A DNA stretch of 64,000 nt from Flammeovirgaceae bacterium. Its GTDB lineage: Bacteria; Bacteroidota; Bacteroidia; Cytophagales; Cyclobacteriaceae. The stretch's first letter is position 1. Every line of letters begins with the position of its first letter. Shown in pieces: positions 43,970 to 52,468 of this stretch. A program made the position numbers and the translations under genes. Under the pieces are notes generated by a model, which saw only the letters and a list, made by a program, of their open reading frames with translations, was not told the DNA's origin and made no database searches. The stretch is taken from contig JAJTGQ010000032.1 in the NCBI GenBank assembly GCA_021299455.1, positions 1 through 64,000 on the forward strand, read 5' to 3'.

Positions 43970-44254
43970 ATGGATGAACTATCAGTAAAAATAAAAATTG
44001 CAGACCGCGAATACCCCATGAAGGTAAAACGCATGGAAGAAGAGAAGGTACGTGCGGCCGGCAAGCTCATCAACGAGAAAATAAAGCGTTACCGCGAGCA
44101 GTTTGGTCTGGATGACAAGCAAGATCTCCTCGCCATGGTTGCCTTCGATTGCCTGGTAGATAAGATGGCAGAAGAAGAAAGCCTGCAGGTAATTGATGAT
44201 ACTGTAGCGGAAAAGGTGAACTACCTTAACCAACTGGTTTCTCAAGCGCTTTAA
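43970..44254 (+). CDS. zapA: Cell division protein ZapA
   Basis: A 94-residue protein that bundles FtsZ filaments at the division ring. The N-terminal head domain is VKIKIADREYPMKVKRMEEEKVR, written here in two parts as VKIKIADREYPMKV and RMEEEKVRAAGKLI. The C-terminal coiled coil is EESLQVIDDTVAEKVNYL. The start is ATG 43970; the frame opens one codon earlier with TTG. It follows the coiled-coil gene by 12 bases and is 118 bases upstream of rny. In Proteobacteria the region after zapA holds 6S RNA; no 6S RNA could be recognised here. Confidence 0.9.
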   Translation: MDELSVKIKIADREYPMKVKRMEEEKVRAAGKLINEKIKRYREQFGLDDKQDLLAMVAFDCLVDKMAEEESLQVIDDTVAEKVNYLNQLVSQAL

Positions 44255-44372
44255 GTCCCCTTCCTTTCAATTTTTTTCATTTCCATTCTTCAACCAAAAA
44301 ATGTCTGGCTAATGGCCAAACAACGTTGAGGATCCTCTGGAAATAAGGTTTAATACCTAAATTTTTTCAACT

Positions 44373-45938
44373 ATGGAAATAATCGTAATTGCCTCTATTG
44401 CCACTCTGGCTACTGTATTACTAAGCCTGGTAATCGGTTCGCTCATGGCGAAGAGAAAAATCAAAAAGAACGAACAGGCTGCTGGTGAAAAAGCAAAGCT
44501 GATCATTAAGGAGGCGGAGATTCAAGCAGAAAACATCAAAAAAGACCGGATTATTGATGCCAAAGAAAAACTGCTGAAGATGAAGCAGGAGTTTGAAGAA
44601 GAAGCCAACCGCAAGAAAAACCAAATCATCAGTAACGAACAAAAGATCAAACAACGCGAAGCTCAAATTTCAAAAGAGCTGGAAACGTTGAAAAAGAAAG
44701 AGGGCGAGGTGGACGAAGAAAGACAAAGCCTTGCGCGCCAACACGAGTTAGTAAAAAGCAGAAAAGAAGAGCTCGACAAATTCAACGCGCAGAAAGTGGC
44801 AGTATTGGAGGGCATCTCTAAACTGTCGGCAGATCAGGCGCGAGACCAATTGATTGAATCCATGAAAGAAGAAGCGCAAACAAAGGCGAGTTCTTATATC
44901 AAGGAAATCATGGAACAGGCAAAATTAACGGCTACGAAAGAAGCCAAAAAAATTGTCGTGGAAACCATCCAACGCACTGCAACAGAGCATGCGGTGGAAA
45001 ATTGCGTCTCGATTTTCAATATCGAAAGCGATGATATCAAAGGAAAAATAATTGGTCGTGAGGGCCGAAACATTCGAGCACTCGAAGCCGCGACTGGTGT
45101 AGAGTTTATTGTGGATGATACGCCTGAGGCCATCATTATTTCTGGGTTTGATCCGGTAAGAAGAGAAATTGCCAGACTCTCATTACACCGATTGGTGCAA
45201 GACGGCCGAATACACCCAGCCCGAATTGAAGAGATTGTAGCAAAGACAACTAAGAATATTGAAGACGAGGTATTAGAAATTGGCGAACGCACCGTAATCG
45301 ATTTAGGTATTCACGGTCTTGCCCCTGAATTGATCAAGATGGTCGGCCGCATGCGCTACCGCTCTTCATATGGACAAAATTTATTGCAGCACTCACGCGA
45401 GGTAGCGAATCTTTGCGCGATCATGGCAGCAGAACTTGGCTTGAACGTTAAGCAAGCAAAACGTGCCGGACTTCTACACGATATCGGCAAAGTATGGCCT
45501 GAAGAATTAGAAAAGCCACATGCTATTGTGGGAATGGAACTGGCCATCAAGTATAAGGAACATCCAATCATCTGCAATGCCATTGGGGCTCATCATGATG
45601 AAATTGAGATGACGAGCATCATCTCTCCCATCGTTCAATCGTGCGATGCTATCTCTGGCGCCAGACCGGGTGCAAGACGAGAGGTGATGGAGCAATACAT
45701 CAAGCGTCTAAAAGATCTGGAAAATGTAGGATTAAGTTTTGAAGGGGTAGAAAAGTGTTATGCCATTCAGGCTGGGCGCGAGTTACGCGTGATGGTAGAT
45801 GCAGAGAAAGCAACCGATGAACGTGCCTCACAACTTAGCTTCGATATCTCGCAAAAGATTGAAAAAGACATGCAGTATCCGGGGCAAATAAAAGTAACGG
45901 TGATTAGAGAAATGAGGAGTGTAGCCTACGCGAAGTAG
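44373..45938 (+). CDS. rny: Ribonuclease Y
   Basis: A 521-residue membrane-anchored endoribonuclease that starts mRNA decay. The domains come in order: an N-terminal membrane helix ([20 protein letters not shown]), a long charged coiled coil (about residues 30-200), a KH RNA-binding domain with [19 protein letters not shown], and an HD phosphohydrolase domain with [18 protein letters not shown] and HHDEIEM. Length and layout match RNase Y. Confidence 0.97.
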   Translation: MEIIVIASIATLATVLLSLVIGSLMAKRKIKKNEQAAGEKAKLIIKEAEIQAENIKKDRIIDAKEKLLKMKQEFEEEANRKKNQIISNEQKIKQREAQISKELETLKKKEGEVDEERQSLARQHELVKSRKEELDKFNAQKVAVLEGISKLSADQARDQLIESMKEEAQTKASSYIKEIMEQAKLTATKEAKKIVVETIQRTATEHAVENCVSIFNIESDDIKGKIIGREGRNIRALEAATGVEFIVDDTPEAIIISGFDPVRREIARLSLHRLVQDGRIHPARIEEIVAKTTKNIEDEVLEIGERTVIDLGIHGLAPELIKMVGRMRYRSSYGQNLLQHSREVANLCAIMAAELGLNVKQAKRAGLLHDIGKVWPEELEKPHAIVGMELAIKYKEHPIICNAIGAHHDEIEMTSIISPIVQSCDAISGARPGARREVMEQYIKRLKDLENVGLSFEGVEKCYAIQAGRELRVMVDAEKATDERASQLSFDISQKIEKDMQYPGQIKVTVIREMRSVAYAK

Positions 45939-45993
45939 TGGCAAATAAAATATGAACTAAAGCATTTCAACTACATTTTTCTTATCTTTAAAA

Positions 45994-47139
45994 GTGATTA
46001 TCTCAAAAATTAAGCTTAAAAACTGGAAGAACTTTCAAGATGTGGACATCTCGCTCAAGGATAGAGTCTTTGTCGTGGGACCGAATGCTGCTGGCAAAAG
46101 TAATTTTCTTGATGCTTTTCGTTTTCTTAGAGATATTTCAAAACCCGGTGGAGGGTTACAAAAAGCTGTTACTGATCGTGGCGGTATCTCAAAAATAAGA
46201 TGTTTAGCAGCGCGCAGATACCCTGATGTAGAACTTGAAATTTCTTTGTCTGAGTTTGGAAGTGATTTGCCAGATTGGAAATATGCCATCGGAATTCGAC
46301 AAGAATCTAGAGGAAATCGATTACCCTATTTATCCTATGAAAGGGTTTGGAAAAATAAGGAGCTTATCGTTGAAAGACCCGACAAAGAGGATAAAAAAGA
46401 CAATGAACGCCTAACCCAAACCTATTTAGAGCAGATCAATGCAAATAAAGAATTTAGAGAAATCAACAAGTTTCTGGAGAGCGTTCTTTACCTCCATTTA
46501 ATTCCCCAACTGCTAAAACATCCGTCTTCTTTTACAGGTCCCGATCTTCCAGGCGATCCTTTTGGCAAAGGATTTCTTGAAAGAATCTCGAAAGTAAATG
46601 AAAATACGAGAAAGGCTTGGTTAAAAAGAATTGAAAATGCATTACGTTTTGCTGTCCCTCAACTTAAAGAATTGAACTATACCGAAGAAAGTGGCAAACC
46701 ACATCTTGAAGCAATATATGATCACTGGCGTCATGGAGCTGGAAAACAACGAGAAGAGCAATTTTCAGACGGTACACTTAGATTGATCGGACTATTCTGG
46801 TCTCTGCAAGAGGGTAGCGGGCTCCTTCTATTAGAAGAGCCAGAACTTTCCCTGAATGGTGCGATAGTTTCAAAAATACCTGCGTTAATCTATAAACTTC
46901 AAAAGCAAAGGAAAAAACAGATCATTCTTACTTCACATAGTACCGATCTATTGAATGATATCGGAATATCATTGGATGAAATATTGCTTTTAGAGCCGAG
47001 GGCTGAAGGCACACAAATAAAACCAGCAAACAGCTTTCCGGAAATAAAAGCGATGTTAGAAGAAGGAATGACTCCGGGTGCCGCAATTCTGCCAAGAACT
47101 AAGCCTAAAAAAATAAATCAATTAGCACTCGAATTTTGA
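45994..47139 (+). CDS. AAA ATPase (SMC/RecF-like, AAA_21 type), partner of a TOPRIM-like protein
   Basis: A 381-residue ABC/SMC-like ATPase without a long coiled coil. It opens IISKIKLKNWKNFQD, as in RecF-like proteins. Walker A is GPNAAGKS (residues 29-36), the signature is FSDGTLR (257-263), Walker B is LLLLEEPELSL (277-287) and the H-loop is TSHS (313-316). The start is GTG 45994, and TATCTTTA, a near match to the -7 element, ends just 3 bases before it. The stop is one base from the next gene's ATG, so the two form an operon. Paired ATPase and TOPRIM-like genes are known in anti-phage systems such as OLD and PARIS; this pair is similar in layout but not identified as either. Confidence 0.85.
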   Translation: MIISKIKLKNWKNFQDVDISLKDRVFVVGPNAAGKSNFLDAFRFLRDISKPGGGLQKAVTDRGGISKIRCLAARRYPDVELEISLSEFGSDLPDWKYAIGIRQESRGNRLPYLSYERVWKNKELIVERPDKEDKKDNERLTQTYLEQINANKEFREINKFLESVLYLHLIPQLLKHPSSFTGPDLPGDPFGKGFLERISKVNENTRKAWLKRIENALRFAVPQLKELNYTEESGKPHLEAIYDHWRHGAGKQREEQFSDGTLRLIGLFWSLQEGSGLLLLEEPELSLNGAIVSKIPALIYKLQKQRKKQIILTSHSTDLLNDIGISLDEILLLEPRAEGTQIKPANSFPEIKAMLEEGMTPGAAILPRTKPKKINQLALEF

Positions 47140-47140
47140 A

Positions 47141-47746
47141 ATGATCACGCTGAATTTTGTCTTTGAAGATGATCTGAGCGAGATGGTCATGCTTAAAATT
47201 ATTGACCGATTTAAAGATAAATTTTACATTGGGAACACCTACAATGGCAATGGTTTTGGCTATATCAAGAAAAATATAAAGGGCTTCAATCAAGCTTCTA
47301 AGACGATCCCTTTCTTTGTTTTAACTGATCTTGACCAGTATGAATGTCCATCAGAGTTAATTAACAATTGGCTCAATTCAATTCCGAAAAATAAGAATCT
47401 CATATTTAGAGTAGCGATAAGAGAAATTGAGGCTTGGTTATTGGCTGATCGTGTAGGTTTTTCAAAATATTTAGGGGTCAGTATTGTCCATCTGCCTTTG
47501 TCTCCAGAATCAGAAATGGATGCTAAGAGAAAATTGATTTCAATTGCTGCAAGATCCAGAAATAGATCTATCAAAGAAGATATTACTCCTAAAAACGAGA
47601 ATGCCCAAGTTGGACCAAACTACAATGGCCGACTAGGAGAATACGTTTTCAATCACTGGAATATTGATGAGGCCATGCTAAACTGTGAAAGCTTGAAACG
47701 GGCAGTTCGATGTCTAGAGGTTTTCCAACAAACAGCAATCAAATAA
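47141..47746 (+). CDS. TOPRIM-like (DUF4276-type) protein paired with the AAA ATPase
   Basis: A 201-residue protein, immediately downstream of the ATPase with a 1-base gap. The sequence pattern suits a TOPRIM-like fold: an acidic residue after the first strand (FVFEDDLSE, Glu9), a DxD after the third (VLTDLDQYECP, Asp63 and Asp65) and a further conserved block REIEAWLLAD (Glu95, Glu97). The C-terminal part is helical. The match to DUF4276 is from memory of the pattern, not a search. If it is active, it would be the nuclease effector controlled by the ATPase sensor. Confidence 0.75.
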   Translation: MITLNFVFEDDLSEMVMLKIIDRFKDKFYIGNTYNGNGFGYIKKNIKGFNQASKTIPFFVLTDLDQYECPSELINNWLNSIPKNKNLIFRVAIREIEAWLLADRVGFSKYLGVSIVHLPLSPESEMDAKRKLISIAARSRNRSIKEDITPKNENAQVGPNYNGRLGEYVFNHWNIDEAMLNCESLKRAVRCLEVFQQTAIK

Positions 47747-47931
47747 GAAAAATTAACACTTTTGCTCGGTTCTAATTAGGCTGTTAAATGTTCAAAGTTG
47801 ATGACGTTTCATTGATGTATTGCAACGATAACCTTTTTTATTTGCAATATGCAACACCGCTGGCACATAAACTGACTTCACTTTGACCTCTGTTTTAGTA
47901 TTTTGTTAAAATTCTCTAAACTCTGAAAAAC

Positions 47932-49389
47932 ATGAGATTCCTATTAGCATTAGCCCTCTTACTAGCTGGCATTTGCGGACAAGCCCAAAACACTCTTAAA
48001 GTCAATGGAGAAAAAGACAAGCAATTCGCATTGCAAGAATTATCGAAGAAATATCCTGCCTACTCGCAAATCGCCAAACAAATTTGGGGTTATGCGGAGT
48101 TAGGTTTTCAGGAAACCAAGAGCACTACATTATTGCAAGAGACGTTACGGAATGAAGGTTTCGCTATTCAATCAGGTATTGCTGAAATGCCAACTGCCTT
48201 TCTGGCATCGTTTGGATCTGGCAAGCCGGTGATTGGAATCTTAGCGGAGTTCGATGCATTGCCTGGTCTTTCTCAAGACAGTGTACCTGTTAGAAAGGCT
48301 CTTATTGAAGGAAGAGCTGGTCATGCGTGTGGTCATAACCTGTTTGGGACTGCGTCAACAGCGGCCGCCATCACATTGAAAGACTGGCTCACTAAAAATA
48401 AAAAATCAGGAACCATTAAGTTATTCGGAACACCGGCAGAAGAAGGTGGTGGCGCAAAAGTGTATATGGTGCGCGATGGGCTGTTCAAAGATGTTGACGC
48501 TGTGTTGCACTGGCATCCGTCAAACAAAAATGACGCTAGTCCTGAGTCATGCATGGCGATCAAGCAAACCTTATTTAGGTTTTACGGCCGCTCGGCACAT
48601 GCCGCAGCCGCGCCCGAAAAAGGCAGATCTGCCTTGGATGCTATAGAGGCCATGAACTATATGACTAACATGATGCGTGAACATATGCCATCAGATGCAC
48701 GCATACACTATGTAATCACCAAAGGAGGAATGGCCGCAAACGTAGTTCCCGATTTTGCAGAAGTTGAATACATGGTGCGACATCCTGATGCACGCGTGCT
48801 GGCAGAACTGTGGGATCGTATTGTTAAATGTGCCGAGGGGGCAGCCACTGGAACAGAGACTTCGATGAAATATGAAGTCATCTCAGGTTCATTTAATCTC
48901 ATGCCCAATGAAACGCTATCTCACTTAATGTATGACAACTTGAAGAAAGTAGGCGGTGTAAATTACTCAGCTGAGGAAACTGAGTTTGCAAAAAAAATTC
49001 AATCAAGTTTTAATTTTAAGGCACCTGATCTAAATCAAGCACAACAAATAATGCCTTTTCATCTGGGAGGATTTTTTCCAGCCTCAACAGACGTTGGAGA
49101 CATCACGTGGGTAGTTCCTACAGCAGGGCTTGGTGTTGCCGCTTGGGTTCCAGGCGTTCCACCTCATTCCTGGCAAGCGGTGGCTTCCGGTAGCAATGGA
49201 ATTGGATTAAAAGCAATGTCGAATGCTGCAAAAACGTTGACCATGACGGCTATTGATTTATTTAACAATCCTGAATTGGTAGAAAAAGCAAAAAAAGAGT
49301 TGCTTGAAAAAATGGGAGTAGGATTCCAATACAAATCACTCATCGGAGATCGTAAACCGCCTCTTGATTTTAGAAAGGGAATGCAATAA
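47932..49389 (+). CDS. Secreted M20D family amidohydrolase (AbgB-like)
   Basis: A 485-residue zinc amidohydrolase with a signal peptide (MRFLLALALLLAGICGQAQ). M20D features are GILAEFDALPGL, GRAGHACGHNLFG (zinc Cys/His site), LFGTPAEEGGGAK (Glu ligand) and a dimerisation insert with FYGRSAHAAAAPEKG. The closest named relatives are the AbgB and HmrA amidohydrolases, which cut amide bonds of acylated amino acids. The gap before it (47747-47931) holds only a weak 7-bp dyad, ATTGCAA and TTGCAAT. Confidence 0.9.
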   Translation: MRFLLALALLLAGICGQAQNTLKVNGEKDKQFALQELSKKYPAYSQIAKQIWGYAELGFQETKSTTLLQETLRNEGFAIQSGIAEMPTAFLASFGSGKPVIGILAEFDALPGLSQDSVPVRKALIEGRAGHACGHNLFGTASTAAAITLKDWLTKNKKSGTIKLFGTPAEEGGGAKVYMVRDGLFKDVDAVLHWHPSNKNDASPESCMAIKQTLFRFYGRSAHAAAAPEKGRSALDAIEAMNYMTNMMREHMPSDARIHYVITKGGMAANVVPDFAEVEYMVRHPDARVLAELWDRIVKCAEGAATGTETSMKYEVISGSFNLMPNETLSHLMYDNLKKVGGVNYSAEETEFAKKIQSSFNFKAPDLNQAQQIMPFHLGGFFPASTDVGDITWVVPTAGLGVAAWVPGVPPHSWQAVASGSNGIGLKAMSNAAKTLTMTAIDLFNNPELVEKAKKELLEKMGVGFQYKSLIGDRKPPLDFRKGMQ

Positions 49390-49440
49390 GCAACGTTTAA
49401 AATGCTTATGACTTAGCTCCCTTTTTCCAGAACATACTTT

Positions 49441-49487
49441 TTGACGTATCCGTTTTGATTGTTACATTTATACCAAGAATTGGTATA
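49441..49487 (+). promoter_or_regulatory. parDE promoter with overlapping 8-bp operator dyad
   Basis: TTG (49441-49443), 19 bases, then TACATTTA (49463-49470, 7/8 of the -7 consensus). The -7 runs directly into TATACCAA-GAA-TTGGTATA (49469-49487), a perfect 8-bp inverted repeat. The position suits repression by the ParD-ParE complex. The parD ATG is 17 bases downstream. Confidence 0.7.
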
Positions 49488-49503
49488 TCAAAAATCCAAA
49501 AAT

Positions 49504-49746
49504 ATGGGTAAAAATACATCCGTGCTACTCGGGGATCATTTTGAAGAATTCGTTGACAGCAAGGTAGCTTCCGGTAAATATAGCTCAGCTAGCGAGGTAA
49601 TTCGGACAGCTTTACGTCTATTAGAATCCGAGGAACAAAAAGTAAAAGAACTAAAAAAAGCGCTCACCGTTGGTGAGAAGAGTGGATTTGTCAAGAAATT
49701 TGATTCGAAGGAACATCTAAAAAAGATGCACGATAAATTTCGATGA
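49504..49746 (+). CDS. parD: ParD family antitoxin
   Basis: An 80-residue antitoxin, started at ATG 49504 (MGKNTSVLLGDHFEEFVDS). The N-terminal ribbon-helix-helix DNA-binding part, VLLGDHFEEFVDSKVASGKY, is followed by SSASEVIRTALRLLE, typical of the CC2985-type ParD family, and a disordered, toxin-wrapping C-terminus. It overlaps parE by 4 bases (ATGA). Confidence 0.92.
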   Translation: MGKNTSVLLGDHFEEFVDSKVASGKYSSASEVIRTALRLLESEEQKVKELKKALTVGEKSGFVKKFDSKEHLKKMHDKFR

Positions 49747-50048
49747 AAAGAAAAGCTTATAAGATTAGTAACCAAGCGCTAATCGACCTTGAGCAAATCT
49801 GGCTATACACTTTTGAAAACTGGTCTATTGAACAAGCCGACCGATATTATAATCTACTTATTAGTGAGATGGAGTATATCAGTCAAAACCAAGACAGCGG
49901 AAAGTCAATGAGTCATATTAAATATGGATATAGAGCTTCCAAAGTAAAATCTCATCTTATTTTCTACAAAACATCAAGCGAATCAGAAATTGAAATAATT
50001 AGAATTTTGCATGAGAGAATGGATATCGAAAACAGATTGAAAGAATAG
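49743..50048 (+). CDS. parE: ParE family toxin
   Basis: A 101-residue RelE/ParE-superfamily toxin: YKISNQALIDLEQIWLYTFE, then WSIEQADRYYNLL, and the C-terminal YRASKVKSHLIFYK and IIRILHERMDIENRL. ParE toxins generally poison DNA gyrase. It is coupled to parD and is followed, 4 bases later, by an MFS transporter gene that may be co-transcribed. Confidence 0.93.
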   Translation: MKRKAYKISNQALIDLEQIWLYTFENWSIEQADRYYNLLISEMEYISQNQDSGKSMSHIKYGYRASKVKSHLIFYKTSSESEIEIIRILHERMDIENRLKE

Positions 50049-50052
50049 CACT

Positions 50053-51195
50053 GTGAAACCTTCTTCTATATCTCCTTCGCGCATCGCTGTAAAACTGATT
50101 TTCTTCATAAACGGATTTGTTCACGCAAATCTGGCTGCCCGCTTTCCCAGGGTTCAGGAGTTATTTGATATCGATAACGGAACACTTGGCTTCGTACTCC
50201 TATCTTCATCCGTTGGAGCATTGTTAGCAATGCCATTTACAGGCTGGCTCATTATTCGAAATGGAAGTAGGCGCATCACCATCTTCTCAATATTCCTGTA
50301 CTGCATATTCGTTCCTTTGGTTCCCCTCATGCCCGGACTTCCTGGATTAGTTGTATTATTTTTCATTATGGGTTTAACAGCCGGCATGCTGGATGTTTCA
50401 ATGAACTCGCAGGCAGTGATGGTAGAGAAGATTCACCAAAAACCAATCATGACTAGTTTCCACGCCCTTTTTAGTATTGGTATGGTGGCCGGTGCATTTT
50501 GCGGTGCCCTTTTCGTAAAATTAGAAACCACTCTCTTTATTCATTTTGCTGTCATTGTGGGTATGAGTGTTGCAGCGGCAGCATGGGCACGTTATCATTT
50601 AATTCACGATAAGCCAAAAGAAAAGGAAGTAGACGGCCCAGCTTTTCGCCTGCCCAACGCTGCAATGGTAAGCATCGGAGTGATTGCCTTTTGTTGCATG
50701 TTGGGGGAAGGAGCAATGGCTGACTGGAGTACAAACTACATGGAGAATATTGCCATGGCCTCTCCTGCCCTTGCTCCTCTTGGTCTATCTGCATTTGCAT
50801 TAGCCATGACAATTGGTCGGTTTTTTGGTGATGGCGCGCGTTTGAAATTTGGTGATCGTAAACTGATGGTGATGTGCGGACTCATTTCCACCATGGGTAT
50901 TGCGCTTACTTTGCTTTTTAACAATCCTTATTCAGTCATTGCCGGACTATTTATCATCGGTATTGGCCTCTCATCGATTGTCCCAATCGCGTATAGCATT
51001 GCAGGTAACTCAAAAAATCTACCTCCCGGTGTTGGTCTTGCTATGGTTACCACTGTCGGCTATTCAGGTTTCTTGTTCGGGCCTCCAATCATTGGTCTAC
51101 TGGCCAATTGGCAATCCTTGCGAATAGCTTTGACGGTAGTTGCTTTTCTTTTTGTGATCATGACCTTTCTAAGCGCAAGGTATAAATCAGCCTAA
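50053..51195 (+). CDS. MFS transporter (YbjJ-like)
   Basis: A 380-residue, 12-helix major facilitator. The N-terminus reads IFFINGFVHANLAARFPRVQ, the loop between helices 2 and 3 contains RNGSRRI, and the later half has FALAMTIGRFFGDGARLKFG. The pattern is closest to the E. coli YbjJ group, whose substrate is uncertain. The start is GTG 50053, 4 bases after the parE stop. A small GNAT-like gene follows. Confidence 0.88.
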   Translation: MKPSSISPSRIAVKLIFFINGFVHANLAARFPRVQELFDIDNGTLGFVLLSSSVGALLAMPFTGWLIIRNGSRRITIFSIFLYCIFVPLVPLMPGLPGLVVLFFIMGLTAGMLDVSMNSQAVMVEKIHQKPIMTSFHALFSIGMVAGAFCGALFVKLETTLFIHFAVIVGMSVAAAAWARYHLIHDKPKEKEVDGPAFRLPNAAMVSIGVIAFCCMLGEGAMADWSTNYMENIAMASPALAPLGLSAFALAMTIGRFFGDGARLKFGDRKLMVMCGLISTMGIALTLLFNNPYSVIAGLFIIGIGLSSIVPIAYSIAGNSKNLPPGVGLAMVTTVGYSGFLFGPPIIGLLANWQSLRIALTVVAFLFVIMTFLSARYKSA

Positions 51196-51211
51196 TGCTT
51201 ATTTTTGTTTG

Positions 51212-51496
51212 ATGGATATAAAACAAATTGAGCATGGTTCAAAAGGAGCGTTTGTCATTGATGAAGGCTTTGAACGCTTGGCTGAAATGACCTATTCTAA
51301 AGCCGGAGAAAAAATCATCATCATTGATCATACGGATGTGTCCGATATGCTCCGTGGACAAGGAGCAGGTAAACAACTAGTTCTTAAAGCTGTCGAGTAT
51401 GCCCGAATGAATCATATAAAAATTTTACCGCTGTGCCCCTTTGCGCGATCTGTCTTTGACAAATCTCCAGAACTATCTGATGTGTTGAATACATAG
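51212..51496 (+). CDS. Small GNAT-like N-acetyltransferase (YidJ/YjdJ type)
   Basis: A 94-residue protein of the short GNAT group. The CoA-binding motif is DMLRGQGAGKQLVLKAVEYAR, seen as RGQGAGKQLVLKAVEYAR, followed by ILPLCPFARSVFDKSPEL. The start is ATG 51212; a TTG one codon earlier also fits. TATTTTTG at 51200-51207 is an exact -7 match only 4 bases ahead. The substrate is unknown. Confidence 0.87.
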   Translation: MDIKQIEHGSKGAFVIDEGFERLAEMTYSKAGEKIIIIDHTDVSDMLRGQGAGKQLVLKAVEYARMNHIKILPLCPFARSVFDKSPELSDVLNT

Positions 51497-51499
51497 CAC

Positions 51500-52468
51500 A
51501 TGCCTCTCATCGAAAACTCATCGTACAAAAAACCATTCTACTATTGGAACGGACATTGGGAAACAATTATACCCAGTATGTTTCGCAAAATTGAGGGAGT
51601 AGCTTACCAACGTGAGCGGCTGGAATTGAACGATGGAGATTTTGTTGACTTAGATTGCCTTAAACAAGATAGTTCGAAACTTGTCATTATCACCCACGGC
51701 TTGGAAGGAAATAGCGATCGCCACTATGCAAAGGGAATGGCAAAGCATTTTTTTCAGAATGGATGGGATGCAATCGCCTGGAATTGTCGAGGGTGTAGCG
51801 GTGACATTAACCGCCTACCGAGATTTTATCACCATGGAGCCACAGAAGATCTTGCAGCCGTTGTTCAACATGCTCTAGATTGCAATGGTTACAAAACTAT
51901 TGTTCTCATCGGGTTTAGTATGGGTGGGAGTATGACATTGAAATACCTGGGTGAACGGGGAATAGCAGTAAATCCAACTGTAAAGACGGGAGTCGTATTC
52001 TCTGTTCCCTGTGACTTGGGAGCAAGCGCGAGCGAGTTGGACAAACCGTCCAGAAAATTCTATCTAAATCGTTTTTTAAAGAAACTAAGTGTCAAGATCA
52101 AAGAAAAATCTAAGCGCTTCCCAAAATTGATAAATGCGGAAGGCTTCGACCAGATTAAATCATTTCGGGAATTCGACAATCGGTACACAGCGCCTTTGCA
52201 TGGATTCAAGAATGCAGATGATTTTTATGAAAGAGCTTCGTGCGGCCCCTACCTACAAACGATTCAAAAACCAGTACTTATTGTAAATGCATGGAGCGAC
52301 CCTTTCCTCCCTACTAGCTGCTATCCCGCTGACTTTGCTAAATCACACCAATATGTGTACCTGGAAACTCCTAAGTATGGAGGCCATACCGCCTTTTCAT
52401 TGGCCGGCAAAAAAGAGAACTGGATGGAACTACGAGCATTAGAATTTGTCAATCACAACAGCGAATGA
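51500..52468 (+). CDS. Alpha/beta hydrolase, YheT family
   Basis: A 322-residue hydrolase. ITHGLEGNSDRHYAKGMA precedes WNCRGCSGDINR, and the nucleophile elbow is GFSMGGSMTLKYLG (Ser in GxSxGG). The acid and His follow in NAWSDPFLP and YGGHTAFS. This pattern suits the YheT / COG0429 family, whose members act on acyl or carboxylic ester substrates. It starts 3 bases after the GNAT gene and overlaps the cytochrome gene by 4 bases (ATGA). Confidence 0.92.
   Translation: MPLIENSSYKKPFYYWNGHWETIIPSMFRKIEGVAYQRERLELNDGDFVDLDCLKQDSSKLVIITHGLEGNSDRHYAKGMAKHFFQNGWDAIAWNCRGCSGDINRLPRFYHHGATEDLAAVVQHALDCNGYKTIVLIGFSMGGSMTLKYLGERGIAVNPTVKTGVVFSVPCDLGASASELDKPSRKFYLNRFLKKLSVKIKEKSKRFPKLINAEGFDQIKSFREFDNRYTAPLHGFKNADDFYERASCGPYLQTIQKPVLIVNAWSDPFLPTSCYPADFAKSHQYVYLETPKYGGHTAFSLAGKKENWMELRALEFVNHNSE

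Noticed and set aside
44255-44372. 6S RNA after zapA
   Set aside because: The position would fit by analogy with Proteobacteria, but no closed-helix structure with a central bubble could be recognised in 118 bases.
44894-45292. 132-codon minus-strand frame inside rny
   Set aside because: It is antisense to the KH and HD region of RNase Y, and has no recognisable family, signal peptide or upstream promoter.
47819-47848. ATTGCAA / TTGCAAT dyad before the M20D gene as an operator
   Set aside because: Only 7 bp with a 16-base spacer in an AT-rich gap; chance is a sufficient explanation.
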